Below, in pieces: positions 25,636 through 34,828 of a stretch of DNA of 64,000 nucleotides (position 1 is the first letter of the stretch; the number at the start of each line of letters is the position of its first letter). The stretch is taken from the NCBI RefSeq assembly GCF_030490285.1, contig NZ_CP129884.1:3596001-3660000 (forward strand). The letters are read 5' to 3'. Origin of the DNA: Methylomonas montana. GTDB lineage: Bacteria; Pseudomonadota; Gammaproteobacteria; Methylococcales; Methylomonadaceae. The notes below the pieces were generated by a model, which searched no databases, was not told where the DNA came from, and was given only the letters and a program-made list of their open reading frames with translations. A program made the position numbers and the translations under genes.

Positions 25636-26118
25636 ATGAGTAAAGATTTAGCCAATGTATGCAAGTATTTAACGCATGGGGTGTACGTCATTGCAGTTAA
25701 AAACAAGGAGCGCGAGCATGCATTTACTGCCGCGTGGGTAATGCAGGTTTCATTTGATCCGCCATTACTCGCGTTCAGCATTAATCCACAGCACTATTCC
25801 TATCAGATTTTAAAAGATGGCGGGCAATGCAGCATCAATGTATTGGCCAAAGCGCAATTACCGATTGCCGCTCATTTTGGCGATTCTAATATTCGAAATA
25901 AAATGACGGGCTATAGCTGGCAAGCTGCACCCAGTGGTGTGTCGGTGTTGACCGAAGCGTTAGCCTATTTTGATTGTGTTGTCAGCCATAGCACGCCGGC
26001 AGGAGATCATGAAATTGTGATTTGTCGGGTGTTGGACGCGGGTATTTTGAATGCTGGCGTACCGATGCATTATAGCGATACCGATAATATGGATGGCTCA
26101 GATGAATTGTATGCTTAA
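25636..26118 (+). CDS. Flavin reductase-like FMN-binding protein
   Basis: A 160-residue protein of the flavin reductase domain (split-barrel FMN-binding) family. Typical elements are LTHGVYVIAVKN, FTAAWVMQVSFDPPLLAFSI (the T-x-x-W-V-x-x-x-S-x-x-P-P flavin-binding block), the Ser-Ile-Asn-Val SINVLA strand and CVVSHSTPAGDHEIVICRVL (GDH motif). It may supply reduced flavin or act as a small oxidoreductase. Codon use is more AT-rich than in neighbours. It overlaps a short downstream frame by 8 bp and precedes a deaminase gene, suggesting a small operon. Confidence 0.88.
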   Translation: MSKDLANVCKYLTHGVYVIAVKNKEREHAFTAAWVMQVSFDPPLLAFSINPQHYSYQILKDGGQCSINVLAKAQLPIAAHFGDSNIRNKMTGYSWQAAPSGVSVLTEALAYFDCVVSHSTPAGDHEIVICRVLDAGILNAGVPMHYSDTDNMDGSDELYA

Positions 26119-26272
26119 GTTATTAGAATGGATGTTATTGGCCCAAACCAAAGTTGGTGCTAGTTTAGAAATAAGCGCGCGAGGATTTTGCGGCAGCATT
26201 GTGATGGTTATCGGCAATTATTTAATTAAAAAACATCACGAACTCATCCCGCATTATGTTATTAATAATTAG
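26111..26272 (+). CDS. Short hypothetical protein (53 aa)
   Basis: A 53-codon frame starting MLKLLEWMLLAQTKVGASLE and ending IPHYVINN, overlapping the flavin reductase stop (ATGCTTAA) and ending 13 bp before the deaminase start. The tight fit between two real genes supports translation. No family is recognised; it could also be the relic of a longer gene. Confidence 0.35.
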   Translation: MLKLLEWMLLAQTKVGASLEISARGFCGSIVMVIGNYLIKKHHELIPHYVINN

Positions 26273-26285
26273 GTAGGCTAATCAA

Positions 26286-26750
26286 ATGAATCATGAATAC
26301 TTTATGCGCAGAGCCATAGAACTGGCTTTAGAAGTACCTCCGTTTCCATTTGGCGCAATCCTCGTAAAACGAGAAACCGGTGAGATTGTTGCTGAAGGTT
26401 TTAATCAGTCTGCACTTAACCCAACTTTTCATGGCGAAATGGTGGCCATTAACCGTTGCGCCGAATTACTGCAACCCACAGATTGGAGCGGATTTGATCT
26501 ATATACAACAGCAGAGCCGTGCCCCATGTGTCAAAGTGCCATTCAATGGGCTGGCATTGCCTGCGTTTATTATGGAACGTCCATTCCTTATTTAACAGAA
26601 CATAATTGGCAGCAAATTAATATTCGCGCATCTGAAGTGATCGCTCAAACCACTTTTCGTAAGACTACTATCGTTGGCGGTATTTTGGAGGCCGAATGCA
26701 ATGCGCTATTCGACAATGCACCTAAAGGCATATTTCATCAACACATTTAA
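26286..26750 (+). CDS. Nucleoside/guanine deaminase-type zinc enzyme
   Basis: A 154-residue protein of the cytidine deaminase superfamily, closest by eye to bacterial guanine deaminases and TadA-like enzymes. The zinc site is intact: FHGEMVAINRC (His ligand plus catalytic Glu) and EPCPMCQSAIQWAG (PCxxC). An FPFGAILV segment and GTSIPYLTE are also typical. Expected reaction: hydrolytic deamination of a purine or related base. It lies in an AT-richer patch with the flavin reductase gene; substrate cannot be fixed from sequence. Confidence 0.88.
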   Translation: MNHEYFMRRAIELALEVPPFPFGAILVKRETGEIVAEGFNQSALNPTFHGEMVAINRCAELLQPTDWSGFDLYTTAEPCPMCQSAIQWAGIACVYYGTSIPYLTEHNWQQINIRASEVIAQTTFRKTTIVGGILEAECNALFDNAPKGIFHQHI

Positions 26751-26893
26751 CTAGCAACACTCGGCATTAATGTCCTAGCAGCCGATTGAATAATATTCAC
26801 GCCAGGCCGTTTTGGCTCGCTATCCTCGACCCTTAGAAATATATCTTGCTAACAATCGGCGAACGGTCGCATTTGCCAACATCTATTGCTATC

Positions 26894-28714
26894 TCAGCAA
26901 ACCACCTCTTCGGGCAAAAAACCACCGGCTTGCATGGTCCACAACCGGTAATAAAAACCCTGTTTGTCCAATAGGTCCTGATGGCTGCCGTCCTCGACAA
27001 TATGCCCCTGATCGAATACCAAAATCCGGTCCAGATGGGCAATCGTCGATAGACGGTGGGCGATGGCGATGACGGTCTTGCGGCCCATCACTCGATCCAG
27101 GTTTTCCTGGATGGTTTTTTCGGTAACCGAATCCAGGCTGGAGGTGGCTTCGTCCAGGATCAGGATCGGGGCGTCTTTTAACATCACCCTGGCGATGGCG
27201 ATGCGTTGGCGCTGGCCGCCGGACAGCTTGACGCCGCGCTCGCCGACCAGCGACTCGTAGCCTTCCGGCATCGCCGCGATAAACTCTTCGGCGTGGGCCA
27301 GCTTGGCGGCGAAGCTGATTTGCGCGTCGTCGGCATCCAGTTTGCCGTAGCCGATGTTTTCCTTCAGGCTACGGTGAAACAGGCTGGGGTCTTGCGGAAT
27401 CAGGCTGATTTGCGCATGCAAGGAATCCTGGGTAGCCGCCGTAATATCTTGACCGTCGACCAGAATCTGCCCGACTTGCGGTTCGAAATTGCGGAGGATC
27501 AAGTTCACAAACGTGGATTTGCCGGAGCCGGAGAAACCGACCAAGCCGACCCGCTGCCCTGGTTCTATCGCGACATTCAAATGATCGAACACGCGCCGGC
27601 CCGGTTCGTAGCTAAAGCAGACGTCTTTAAACTCGATACGGCCTTGGCTGATTTGCAAGAGCTTGGCATCCGGCACGTCGATGATTTCGTGGCTTTGGAT
27701 GATGGTATCCACGCCGTTGGCGACGTTGCCGACGTATTCGAAAAACTCCAAAAACCGCCGACTCAAATTGCGGGCATCACCGATCACCAAAATCGCCAGG
27801 CCGGTGCTCATCGCAAACGCGCCGACGCTGATTTCGCCAGCCTGCCAGAGTTGCAAGGCATAGCCGATGGTGCCGATTTTCAGGATAGCTGCGGCTGTAA
27901 ATTGAAACCAGCGCACCCGCTCCATGTACCAAAAAGTGCGGCGGGCGCTTTTTAATTCGGTCGCCAGAAAACCGTCCAGATACTCGCGTTCGTGACGCAA
28001 ACGGGCGAACAACTTGGCATTGAGAATATTGGTCACCGCATCGACGATCTTGCCATTGACCATGCTGCGGGTGGCGGCGAACTCCTGGGCGTAAGGCTGA
28101 CAACGGGTCGCCAGCCAATATGAGATCAGCACATACATCAATACCCAGCAGGCCACGAACAAGCCCAGGCCTTGATGCACGCCCAGCAGTAAGGTCACCG
28201 ACACCGAGAAGGTCACCGCGATCGGCCAGAAATCGCAGATGATGGACCAGGTGGTGTGATTGACGCTCATCGCGGTTTCGCTGATCCGGTGCGCCAGCGC
28301 GCCGGCGAAATGGTTACCAAAATAGCGCGGCGCATGGTTTTGCAGATAAGCAAACAACAGCCGACTGGTGCCTTGCCGCAGCAGCGGCCCCATGGTGATC
28401 AACACAGCACCACTGGCGCGGCTGAAAATAATCTCGGCCAGATTCAGGCCGGCGAGTAATAGCAAGGGTTGTTCGAAAGTTTCCAGCCAATCGCCGCTCG
28501 GCATGGGCTGACTGGCGACCGCATCCATCAAGGCTTTAATCGCGTAAGGCACCAGAATGCTGCCGGCGGCCTGACCGGTTTCCAGTACCAGCATCAACAG
28601 CAACAGCCAGCGAAACGGCTTTAGGCAAAACAGGATAAAACGCCAGGGACTGGTAGGTAACGGCGGCGCTTCCGCCGCGCGACGGAAACCCTCCTTGGTT
28701 GACGATTTGGACAT
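26894..28714 (-). CDS. ABC exporter, fused permease-ATPase
   Basis: A 606-residue half transporter of the MsbA/HlyB-like exporter class. Residues about 25-330 form the six-helix membrane domain; the C-terminal ATPase shows Walker A GFSGSGKST, Q-loop ISLIPQDPSLF, signature VKLSGGQRQRIAIAR, Walker B PILILDEATSSLD and the His switch AIAHRLSTI. It should act as a homodimer or with a partner exporting a lipid, peptide or drug; the substrate is unknown. No obvious accessory protein gene is adjacent. The convergent deaminase gene ends 143 bp away. Confidence 0.93.
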   Translation of the reverse strand: MSKSSTKEGFRRAAEAPPLPTSPWRFILFCLKPFRWLLLLMLVLETGQAAGSILVPYAIKALMDAVASQPMPSGDWLETFEQPLLLLAGLNLAEIIFSRASGAVLITMGPLLRQGTSRLLFAYLQNHAPRYFGNHFAGALAHRISETAMSVNHTTWSIICDFWPIAVTFSVSVTLLLGVHQGLGLFVACWVLMYVLISYWLATRCQPYAQEFAATRSMVNGKIVDAVTNILNAKLFARLRHEREYLDGFLATELKSARRTFWYMERVRWFQFTAAAILKIGTIGYALQLWQAGEISVGAFAMSTGLAILVIGDARNLSRRFLEFFEYVGNVANGVDTIIQSHEIIDVPDAKLLQISQGRIEFKDVCFSYEPGRRVFDHLNVAIEPGQRVGLVGFSGSGKSTFVNLILRNFEPQVGQILVDGQDITAATQDSLHAQISLIPQDPSLFHRSLKENIGYGKLDADDAQISFAAKLAHAEEFIAAMPEGYESLVGERGVKLSGGQRQRIAIARVMLKDAPILILDEATSSLDSVTEKTIQENLDRVMGRKTVIAIAHRLSTIAHLDRILVFDQGHIVEDGSHQDLLDKQGFYYRLWTMQAGGFLPEEVVC

Positions 28715-28870
28715 GATGGTATCGGATAAGCAAAGCAGGCGGCCATTATATCCAATTGGCCGCCGTCCGCGCCTTGTCTCGGTATGGATTGCTGGGCGCG
28801 GCGACTTCTAACGAAAACTCTTTTGCTTCAAAAAATCGGAAAATTCATCGATAGTCGTTCTCCGTCTATA

Positions 28871-29629
28871 TCAATAGCGAATACGATACCAAAGCATGCC
28901 TATCGTTTCATGCGCTAACAGGTAGCTGTTTGCCCAGGCCGAGGGAGTCGGCAGCCAATCATGCCAGCGGGATTCGCCAGCATGGCCGATAAACGCGGTC
29001 GGCGCCGGCAATACCTGGAAACCGGCCTTGCGAAACTCCAGAGCTGCGCGCGGCATATGGTAAGCCTGGGTCACCAGCACGATGTTATTCACGCCAAGTT
29101 CCTGCAACAACCGGCGGCTAAAGCGGGCGTTTTCCGCGGTATTGGTGCTATCCGGTTCCAGCCAATCCACCGGCGTCTTAAATTCGCTACCCAGCACTTG
29201 CGCCATCAGCTCCGCCTCGGAAATATTTTCGAGCTCGGCGCTGCTGCCGCCGGACACCAGAATCGGCAATCCCAACTCCTTGGCTAATTTGGCGGCATAG
29301 CGCACCCGCACCAAACTGCGCGGATGCAAGGTGATCTGACCAGGGTACTCCTCCGCATCGCCGATCAAGCCGCCGCCGATTACCACCAATGCTTCCGGTT
29401 TAAAAGACCTGACCGCTTCCGCAGTGATCGGTGGGATTTGCTCCCATAGCACAGCCCATTGCTTCACCACGACCGGTAAACTCAATAGCCACAATAATGC
29501 TAAACAGACAACAGCGACAGTCATCCCCGATTTACGCTTACCCCACAATAATCCTGCGGTCGCCAACAGCAACAAGGAAACCGGCGGCAACAGCAGGAGT
29601 TTGATGACATACGTGATGGTTATAAACAT
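28871..29629 (-). CDS. YdcF/ElyC-like DUF218 membrane protein
   Basis: A 252-residue protein with two N-terminal membrane segments (about 5-25 and 33-52) and a DUF218 Rossmann-like domain: ALVVIGGGLIGDAEEYPG, RVRYAAKLAKELGLPILVSG, EPDSTNTAENARFSRRLL and VTQAYHMPRAALEFRKAG. ElyC of E. coli belongs to this group and affects undecaprenyl-phosphate use in envelope synthesis, so an envelope role is likely. Length and motifs are normal. Confidence 0.9.
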   Translation of the reverse strand: MFITITYVIKLLLLPPVSLLLLATAGLLWGKRKSGMTVAVVCLALLWLLSLPVVVKQWAVLWEQIPPITAEAVRSFKPEALVVIGGGLIGDAEEYPGQITLHPRSLVRVRYAAKLAKELGLPILVSGGSSAELENISEAELMAQVLGSEFKTPVDWLEPDSTNTAENARFSRRLLQELGVNNIVLVTQAYHMPRAALEFRKAGFQVLPAPTAFIGHAGESRWHDWLPTPSAWANSYLLAHETIGMLWYRIRY

Positions 29630-29702
29630 GCAAACTCTTCGCCCAGAAACGCCACCGAGCCAGAACTATTCACCTAGACCATGCAACGGCTGAACCGTTA
29701 CG

Positions 29703-29912
29703 TTAAGACTTGGACTTTCTGGTAATCAAGGTGTACAGCAACCCACCCATGAATCCAATCACGACAGAGTACCCCGCGACAGACAAGCGATCAGCATTTT
29801 CCGGGAAAAAATGCCAGAAACCGATTGCAAACAAAACACCCAGCAGGGTTCCCACCTAGATAGGCCAAGGGATCATAAACAGCATCTCGAGGACGACGTC
29901 GAATAAGTCCAT
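29703..29912 (-). pseudogene. Small membrane protein gene with in-frame amber codon
   Basis: A 70-codon frame starts MDLFDVVLEMLFMIPWPI, then has TAG at codon 19 (29856-29858), then continues VGTLLGVLFAIGFWHFFPEN and AGYSVVIGFMGGLLYTLITR to a stop at 29703. Two good membrane segments lie after the amber codon. Either this is a recently inactivated gene, or translation begins at the GTG directly following the TAG, giving a ~50-residue protein. It lies between trpS and the ydcF-like gene on the same strand. Confidence 0.55.
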
Positions 29913-29956
29913 GGCTATAGCCTTCTATTGCAACGACCAACTTTCCAAAGAGTCCC

Positions 29957-30970
29957 TTAGCCTGCCAGCTTGGAAATCCCCACCGCTGCCCGCAAGGTTT
30001 CAACAAATGGCCGGCTGATTGCTCTGGCTTTTTCGGCGCCTTCCAGCAATTGCTGTTCGATATGCTCCGGGGCTTCCAGCAAAGCTTCGTAACGCTCTCG
30101 AGCAGGGGCAATTTCGTCGTTGATTTTCTCGAACAACACCTGCTTCATCTCCCCCCAGCCTATGCCTTCCGCGTAACGCTGGCGAATCGCAGCGACTTCG
30201 TGGTGATTGGCAAAGGCCTGATAGATGCCAAACAAGGTACAACCTTCCGTATCCTTGGGTTCACCGGGTTCCAGCGAGTTGGTTTTGATTTTGTTGATCA
30301 GCTTGCGCAGTTTCTTTTCCGGTTCGAATAACGGGATGGTGTTGTTGTAGCTTTTGCTCATCTTGCGGCCGTCGAGGCCCAGCAAGGTAGCAGCGTTGTC
30401 GTCCAGCACCGCTTCCGGCAACACGAAATGCTCGCCATAGATATGATTAAAACGGCTGGCGATGTCGCGGGCCATTTCGATGTGCTGGATTTGGTCCTTG
30501 CCGACCGGCACCTTGTTGGCGTTGAACATCAAAATATCGGCAGCCATCAAAATCGGGTAACTAAACAAGCCCATCGTGATGCCTTTATCGGGATCGTTGC
30601 CTTCGGCTTCCTCGTTTTCCGCCACGGCGGCTTTATAAGCATGGGCGCGATTCATTAAACCTTTCGCGGTGACGCAGGTCAGCATCCAGGTCAGTTCCAG
30701 GATTTCCGGCACATCGGATTGCCGGTAAAACACCGCATTGGAGGTATCCAATCCCAGTGCCAGCCAGGTAGCGGCGATTTCCAGACTGGATTGTTTCACC
30801 CGCGCCGGTTCGCTGCATTTGATCAGCGCATGATAATCAGCCAGGAAATAAAAAGGCCTGACCTGCTCGTCTTTGCTGGCATTGATCGCCGGACGGATCG
30901 CCCCGGCATAATTGCCTAAATGCGGCGTGCCGGTGGTGGTGATACCGGTAAGGACAATGGATTTACTCAT
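29957..30970 (-). CDS. trpS: Tryptophanyl-tRNA synthetase
   Basis: A 337-residue class I synthetase that charges tRNA-Trp. The HIGH-type motif is [11 protein letters not shown], the KMSKS loop is [12 protein letters not shown], and the ATP/Trp pocket stretches [11 protein letters not shown] and PVGKDQIQH are present. The start at 30970 ([20 protein letters not shown]) is preferred; the longer frame from 31021 adds residues foreign to the family. Length is normal for the bacterial short form. Confidence 0.97.
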   Translation of the reverse strand: MSKSIVLTGITTTGTPHLGNYAGAIRPAINASKDEQVRPFYFLADYHALIKCSEPARVKQSSLEIAATWLALGLDTSNAVFYRQSDVPEILELTWMLTCVTAKGLMNRAHAYKAAVAENEEAEGNDPDKGITMGLFSYPILMAADILMFNANKVPVGKDQIQHIEMARDIASRFNHIYGEHFVLPEAVLDDNAATLLGLDGRKMSKSYNNTIPLFEPEKKLRKLINKIKTNSLEPGEPKDTEGCTLFGIYQAFANHHEVAAIRQRYAEGIGWGEMKQVLFEKINDEIAPARERYEALLEAPEHIEQQLLEGAEKARAISRPFVETLRAAVGISKLAG

Positions 30971-31215
30971 GCTGCTGCCTGCGCTGTCTGTAAAGTGAAA
31001 AAGTGGCGGAATTTTACACAAATAGCCAGGGATAGTCAGGCACTAATGCCGACCCAGCGCACTGGCCACCAAACCGAGAATGCCAGCGAAGCGGCAGGCT
31101 GTACACGCTAATGTAGGTTTGTTTCGGACGCCGGCAATGTTAGAGTGACTCAGCTTAGTCCATGCTTGAAGGGTTTTTGCCCTGTTTTATCATCATTTCT
31201 AAAGGAGCAGCCCGC

Positions 31216-31710
31216 ATGACACAGTCTCTCAAGATTCAATGGCCCGATCATTACCAGCCCGACCATTGTCCGGTGCATGTTCGAAACGAGTTGGATATGA
31301 CGACGGCACCGGCTTGTGTCTGGGCCTGGTTGACGCACCCCACGCTGTGGCCCGCTTGGTACGTCAATGCGTCGAATGTGCAAATGTTGGAAAGTAGCGG
31401 ACCAGATTTACAACAAGGCACGCGCTTCCGCTGGAAGACATTCGGTGTGACGATCACATCCACGGTGCTGGAGTATATTCCCGGCAAGCGGATTGCCTGG
31501 AACGCCAAGGGGCTGGGCGTAGACGCTTATCACGCCTGGCTGCTGCAACCATCCGCGTTAGGCTGTTGGGTACTGACCGAAGAAACCCAACATGGCTGGT
31601 TGGCAAGGCTGGGCAATCTGTTCCTGCCCAAGCGCATGCACAAGTATCATCAAGTCTGGTTGGAAGGGCTGGCGCGCAAAGCCGGAGAGGGCCTGCCTCC
31701 GGTATCGTAA
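31216..31710 (+). CDS. SRPBCC/START-like polyketide cyclase family protein
   Basis: A 164-residue protein with the hydrophobic-cavity SRPBCC fold: TTAPACVWAWLTHPTLWPAW (first helix-grip elements), then GPDLQQGTRFRWKTFGVTIT, EYIPGKRIAWNAKGLG and a final long helix (MHKYHQVWLEGLARKAGE). These proteins bind or transport lipophilic ligands; no function is assigned. The ATG at 31216 follows an AAGGAG ribosome site. It stands alone, divergent from trpS and convergent with the Fe-S protein gene. Confidence 0.82.
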   Translation: MTQSLKIQWPDHYQPDHCPVHVRNELDMTTAPACVWAWLTHPTLWPAWYVNASNVQMLESSGPDLQQGTRFRWKTFGVTITSTVLEYIPGKRIAWNAKGLGVDAYHAWLLQPSALGCWVLTEETQHGWLARLGNLFLPKRMHKYHQVWLEGLARKAGEGLPPVS

Positions 31711-31746
31711 TGCCACGTCCAGCCGCCGACCTTACGCCACGAAGAA

Positions 31747-33021
31747 CTAAACCCGGTCGGCCAACAGCTGCAAGGGATGCACCAGTTTAAGCGCGGTTTC
31801 CGCTTGATCCGCGTTCAAATAAAACGTGCAACCGAAATTACTGCTGACCACCACGTCGGCGCCGCACGCTTCGATAGCTTGGCGCTTCGCAAACCGCAGC
31901 CGCTCGGCGTTGTCGGGATGGCTGAGCATATAGCTACCGCCGGCGCCGCAACATAATTGATTGTCCGGCAAAGCTTCGATATTCAGGCCGGGGATTTTCC
32001 GCAGCAGCTCGTGAACGGCCCTACCGTTTTTCAAGACGTTGCGCTGGCTGCACGGCTCGTGCACCGCCACATTCAGATTAGAGGCAGCCGGCTGCAAATT
32101 GGCGGGCCAATGCGCCAATAAGAACTCGTTAATGTCTTGCGCGCTACGCCGAAACCAACCGGCGGTTTCCTGATCCTCGCCCTGATATTCACTCAGCATC
32201 GCGCCACAACCGCTGGCGGTATAAATCACCGCTTCGACTTCCAGCGCATAAAACGTTTCGATATTTTTATCGATCAGCGCCTGAGCGGATCGGCCGTTAT
32301 GTTGATGGATAGCCCCGCAACAAACCTGGCTCTCCGGCACCACCACTTCGTAACCGATGGTATTGAGTAACTTGATCGCCGAACGCTGAGTCGCCCGGTC
32401 GAAATGTTCGGCCAGGCAACCGGTAAACAAGGCCACGCGCCCTTTTCTACGCGCGCGCTTGGCTAACGGATAAACGCCGGCCAAACTACCCAGCGCCGGC
32501 TCGCTGACCAAACGCTCCGCTACGGCTAGATTTAATTTTGCCAATAAGCCGCTGGCCCGTAGCGGTTTTTGCAAACCGGACCGCAAATACAGCGATACCA
32601 AGGGCAGTAGCATCCGCCGCCGGCGCTTATGTTCGATCAAACGTAAGCCCAGCCCGGCCAACCAGGACGGAAAACCGGTTTGATGCAATTTCGCTTTAGC
32701 TTGGTCGAACAGCGCGCCATAGCTCATCCGGCTCGGGCAGGCGGTTTCGCAGGCACGGCATTGCAGACAGTTGTCCAGGTGGCCGCGCTCTTCGTCGCTG
32801 ATCGGCGCGTCCTCGACCAATATCTTGCTGATGGTGCGAATCCGTTGGCGCGGGGTTTCCGCGTCGATTTGAAATAACCGAAAAGTCGGGCAAGTGCTGA
32901 TGCACATGCCGCAACGCATACATTCCGAGGCTTCGGGGATGTAGGGACCGTTAGCGGCAGGCTGTGCCGAGCCGCTATCGCCCGTCGAATCGCCCATGCT
33001 AAAGTCCATCATGTCGAACAT
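31747..33021 (-). CDS. Two-[4Fe-4S] CCG-domain oxidoreductase subunit (GlcF-like)
   Basis: A 424-residue protein. The N-terminus has two ferredoxin motifs, CMRCGMCISTCPTF and CLQCRACETACPSR, for two [4Fe-4S] clusters. Two CCG domains follow (QVCCGAIHQHNG and QLCCGAGGSYML). This is the layout of glycolate oxidase subunit GlcF and HdrD-like proteins, which relay electrons. No glcD or glcE flavoprotein gene is in the window. It is the last gene of a tightly packed six-gene operon next to nif genes, so a role in electron delivery rather than glycolate oxidation is plausible. Confidence 0.85.
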   Translation of the reverse strand: MFDMMDFSMGDSTGDSGSAQPAANGPYIPEASECMRCGMCISTCPTFRLFQIDAETPRQRIRTISKILVEDAPISDEERGHLDNCLQCRACETACPSRMSYGALFDQAKAKLHQTGFPSWLAGLGLRLIEHKRRRRMLLPLVSLYLRSGLQKPLRASGLLAKLNLAVAERLVSEPALGSLAGVYPLAKRARRKGRVALFTGCLAEHFDRATQRSAIKLLNTIGYEVVVPESQVCCGAIHQHNGRSAQALIDKNIETFYALEVEAVIYTASGCGAMLSEYQGEDQETAGWFRRSAQDINEFLLAHWPANLQPAASNLNVAVHEPCSQRNVLKNGRAVHELLRKIPGLNIEALPDNQLCCGAGGSYMLSHPDNAERLRFAKRQAIEACGADVVVSSNFGCTFYLNADQAETALKLVHPLQLLADRV

Positions 33022-33022
33022 T

Positions 33023-33472
33023 TCAACCCTCCATCACATTGACGTAAGCGCGCCGCAACAGCTCCATTTCCGCTGGCGGCCGGCCGCGTAATTCCGGCAG
33101 CGTGCGCATCCGGCAATCCAGGCTATGCATCAAGCGATGCGGCGGATCCAGTAATTTGAAGCGGGCCATATAGACGGTGACGATACCGCCAGGCGTATCG
33201 ATCAATTCCTTGAAACCCGCTTCGACCTGCAATAAATCGTTATCGAGCCGCAAAATCCGGTTGATTGCGCTGACCAAGGACGAAGGATGCACGCTGACTT
33301 TTTCCGATTCGCTGGCATCTTCTTCCAGCGCGCTGGACAAGGCCGGCAACGGCCTGGGGAAGCAGACGCTACCGCCGGCCTGTTGCGCAAACAGAGTCAG
33401 GGCGCTGATATCGCCTTTGTAATACAACAGCAGTCTGTGGCTCTCGAAGGCGTCCGGAGTGACGCTTGTCAT
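33023..33472 (-). CDS. Unknown 149-aa protein in nif-linked operon
   Basis: A soluble 149-residue protein with no membrane segment. Visible features: RLLLYYKGDISALTLFAQQA near the start, a Ser/Glu-rich middle, SAINRILRLDNDLLQVEAGF, a GGIVTVYMARFKLLDPPHRL strand-like region and an Arg-rich C-terminus (ELRGRPPAEMELLRRAYVNV). Spacing is 1 bp to the downstream Fe-S gene and 3 bp to the DUF364 gene. No family is recognised, but the operon position is tight enough to regard it as real. Confidence 0.75.
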   Translation of the reverse strand: MTSVTPDAFESHRLLLYYKGDISALTLFAQQAGGSVCFPRPLPALSSALEEDASESEKVSVHPSSLVSAINRILRLDNDLLQVEAGFKELIDTPGGIVTVYMARFKLLDPPHRLMHSLDCRMRTLPELRGRPPAEMELLRRAYVNVMEG

Positions 33473-33475
33473 TGC

Positions 33476-34438
33476 TTACCCGGCGGCATAGTTATCCCAT
33501 AGTGATTTAAAACTGCTATCCAAGCGCGACAAGCGGCCGTTAATCTGATCCAGCAAAGGGTACTGCGGAAAGCGGGCCTGGTTGCCGTCGCGATACCATT
33601 GTTCCATCGCCTCGGTAAGCTGAGTTCTTTCGGCAAAGCAATCGGCGATTTGCTGCTTCAGCCAACTGATGCTGCGTTGCGGCGCCAATTCGGCAACCCG
33701 GTAGCGCAAACCGTTGTTAAAAATCCGCACGCCGCCGCCTTGCGCCGCCGTGTGGTATAGCGCTTCGGTATCGACGATTTCCACGCCAGCCAGATAATCG
33801 ATGCCAAACTCGTGCAACTGCGGCAACCACGGCACGGTCGGCCCCATCAAGACGGTCTTGGCATGGCTAGACAATTCCACCAGCCTGGGAAAGGTCTTGT
33901 TGGGGATGCTGCTGGCGGTCAGAAACACCCAGTCGGCTTGCGGCAATAAAAACTCGCAGGCCGAATCCGGCAAATCGGCGGCCGATGGCTGCCGCTCCAG
34001 AATGGTCAAATGCATCTTGTCTTGATAGCAATCGATACCCGGATAACGGCCGATCACCACCACGTTTTTACCCTGCAATTGGGGCAAAAAATAATCGAAC
34101 ACGGCCAGATTGGCATGCTCGTCGTGACTGTCCAGCTCCACCGATTCCGGCAACGGTCTGGCATTGATGCAGCTATTGATAGCAGCCATCGCCACGGTGG
34201 CCTTGTAAGGCTCCCATTCGCTAATCCAGGCAGCCAAATCGGTGACCGGCTTGCCGACTAAAGTACCCGACCACGGCAGGGTACGCGTGCTCAAGCCCGG
34301 ACTCATCGCCAAACCGGCGGTAGCCTTGCCCTGGCATTGGCACAGCGTCCACACCAAGCCTATCATCAGGTTGTCCACCACGGCATCGCTGCTGCAATAA
34401 TCCAGCAGTAATTCGTACAGTCGTTTTGGGTTAGCCAT
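33476..34438 (-). CDS. DUF364/DUF4213 putative metal-chelation protein
   Basis: A 320-residue protein. The N-terminal half (TLPWSGTLVGKPVTDLAAWI, then VAMAAINSCINARP) matches the enolase-N-like DUF4213 part; the C-terminal half (KNVVVIGRYPGIDCYQDKMH, QADWVFLTASSIPNKTFPRL, LMGPTVPWLPQLHEFGIDYL) matches DUF364, a Rossmann-like domain annotated as possible heavy-metal chelation. The N-A-x-x-N-A-type AAINSCINA motif is characteristic. Its place between two unknown genes in a nif-linked operon suggests metal or metallocofactor handling, possibly molybdenum; that is inference. Confidence 0.85.
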   Translation of the reverse strand: MANPKRLYELLLDYCSSDAVVDNLMIGLVWTLCQCQGKATAGLAMSPGLSTRTLPWSGTLVGKPVTDLAAWISEWEPYKATVAMAAINSCINARPLPESVELDSHDEHANLAVFDYFLPQLQGKNVVVIGRYPGIDCYQDKMHLTILERQPSAADLPDSACEFLLPQADWVFLTASSIPNKTFPRLVELSSHAKTVLMGPTVPWLPQLHEFGIDYLAGVEIVDTEALYHTAAQGGGVRIFNNGLRYRVAELAPQRSISWLKQQIADCFAERTQLTEAMEQWYRDGNQARFPQYPLLDQINGRLSRLDSSFKSLWDNYAAG

Positions 34439-34447
34439 TGCCCCCCC

Positions 34448-34828
34448 TTATTGCGGCACGTCCAGCAATTTTGCTTCGGTTTTGATGTTGTCCTGCTGTC
34501 CCCAAGCATTGATCCCTTCGACGAACCATTGCTTCTTGGTCGGGTGCGGCTGCACGACATCGTATTCGGCATAAAAACTGCCGTCGCCATGAAACTTGAT
34601 CTGGCCGATGCGCTGCTTAGTGGCGCTATACCAATAGCCGACCAAATCCTGGCTTTGCGTAAACGGGTCGGTGACCAAACTGAATTCCGCGGCATCGAAA
34701 TCCGGCAAACTCAATTGTGTCTGCACCGAAAAACCCAGCTTGACGATGTTTTCGGTGATGCGTTGGCAGACGGCCTTGCCGAAAGCGCGTCTGGCTTCGA
34801 CCTGCTCGGCAACGTTATTGCTGCTCAT
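34448..34828 (-). CDS. Unknown 126-aa protein in nif-linked operon
   Basis: A 126-residue soluble protein: an N-terminal helical segment (EARRAFGKAVCQRITENIVK), then a strand-rich region with aromatic residues (DLVGYWYSATKQRIGQIKFH, GDGSFYAEYDVVQPHP, KQWFVEGINAWG). It overlaps the upstream TPR gene by 4 bp (ATGA) and precedes the DUF364 gene by 9 bp. I do not recognise a named family. Translational coupling and normal codon use support a real gene. Confidence 0.72.
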   Translation of the reverse strand: MSSNNVAEQVEARRAFGKAVCQRITENIVKLGFSVQTQLSLPDFDAAEFSLVTDPFTQSQDLVGYWYSATKQRIGQIKFHGDGSFYAEYDVVQPHPTKKQWFVEGINAWGQQDNIKTEAKLLDVPQ

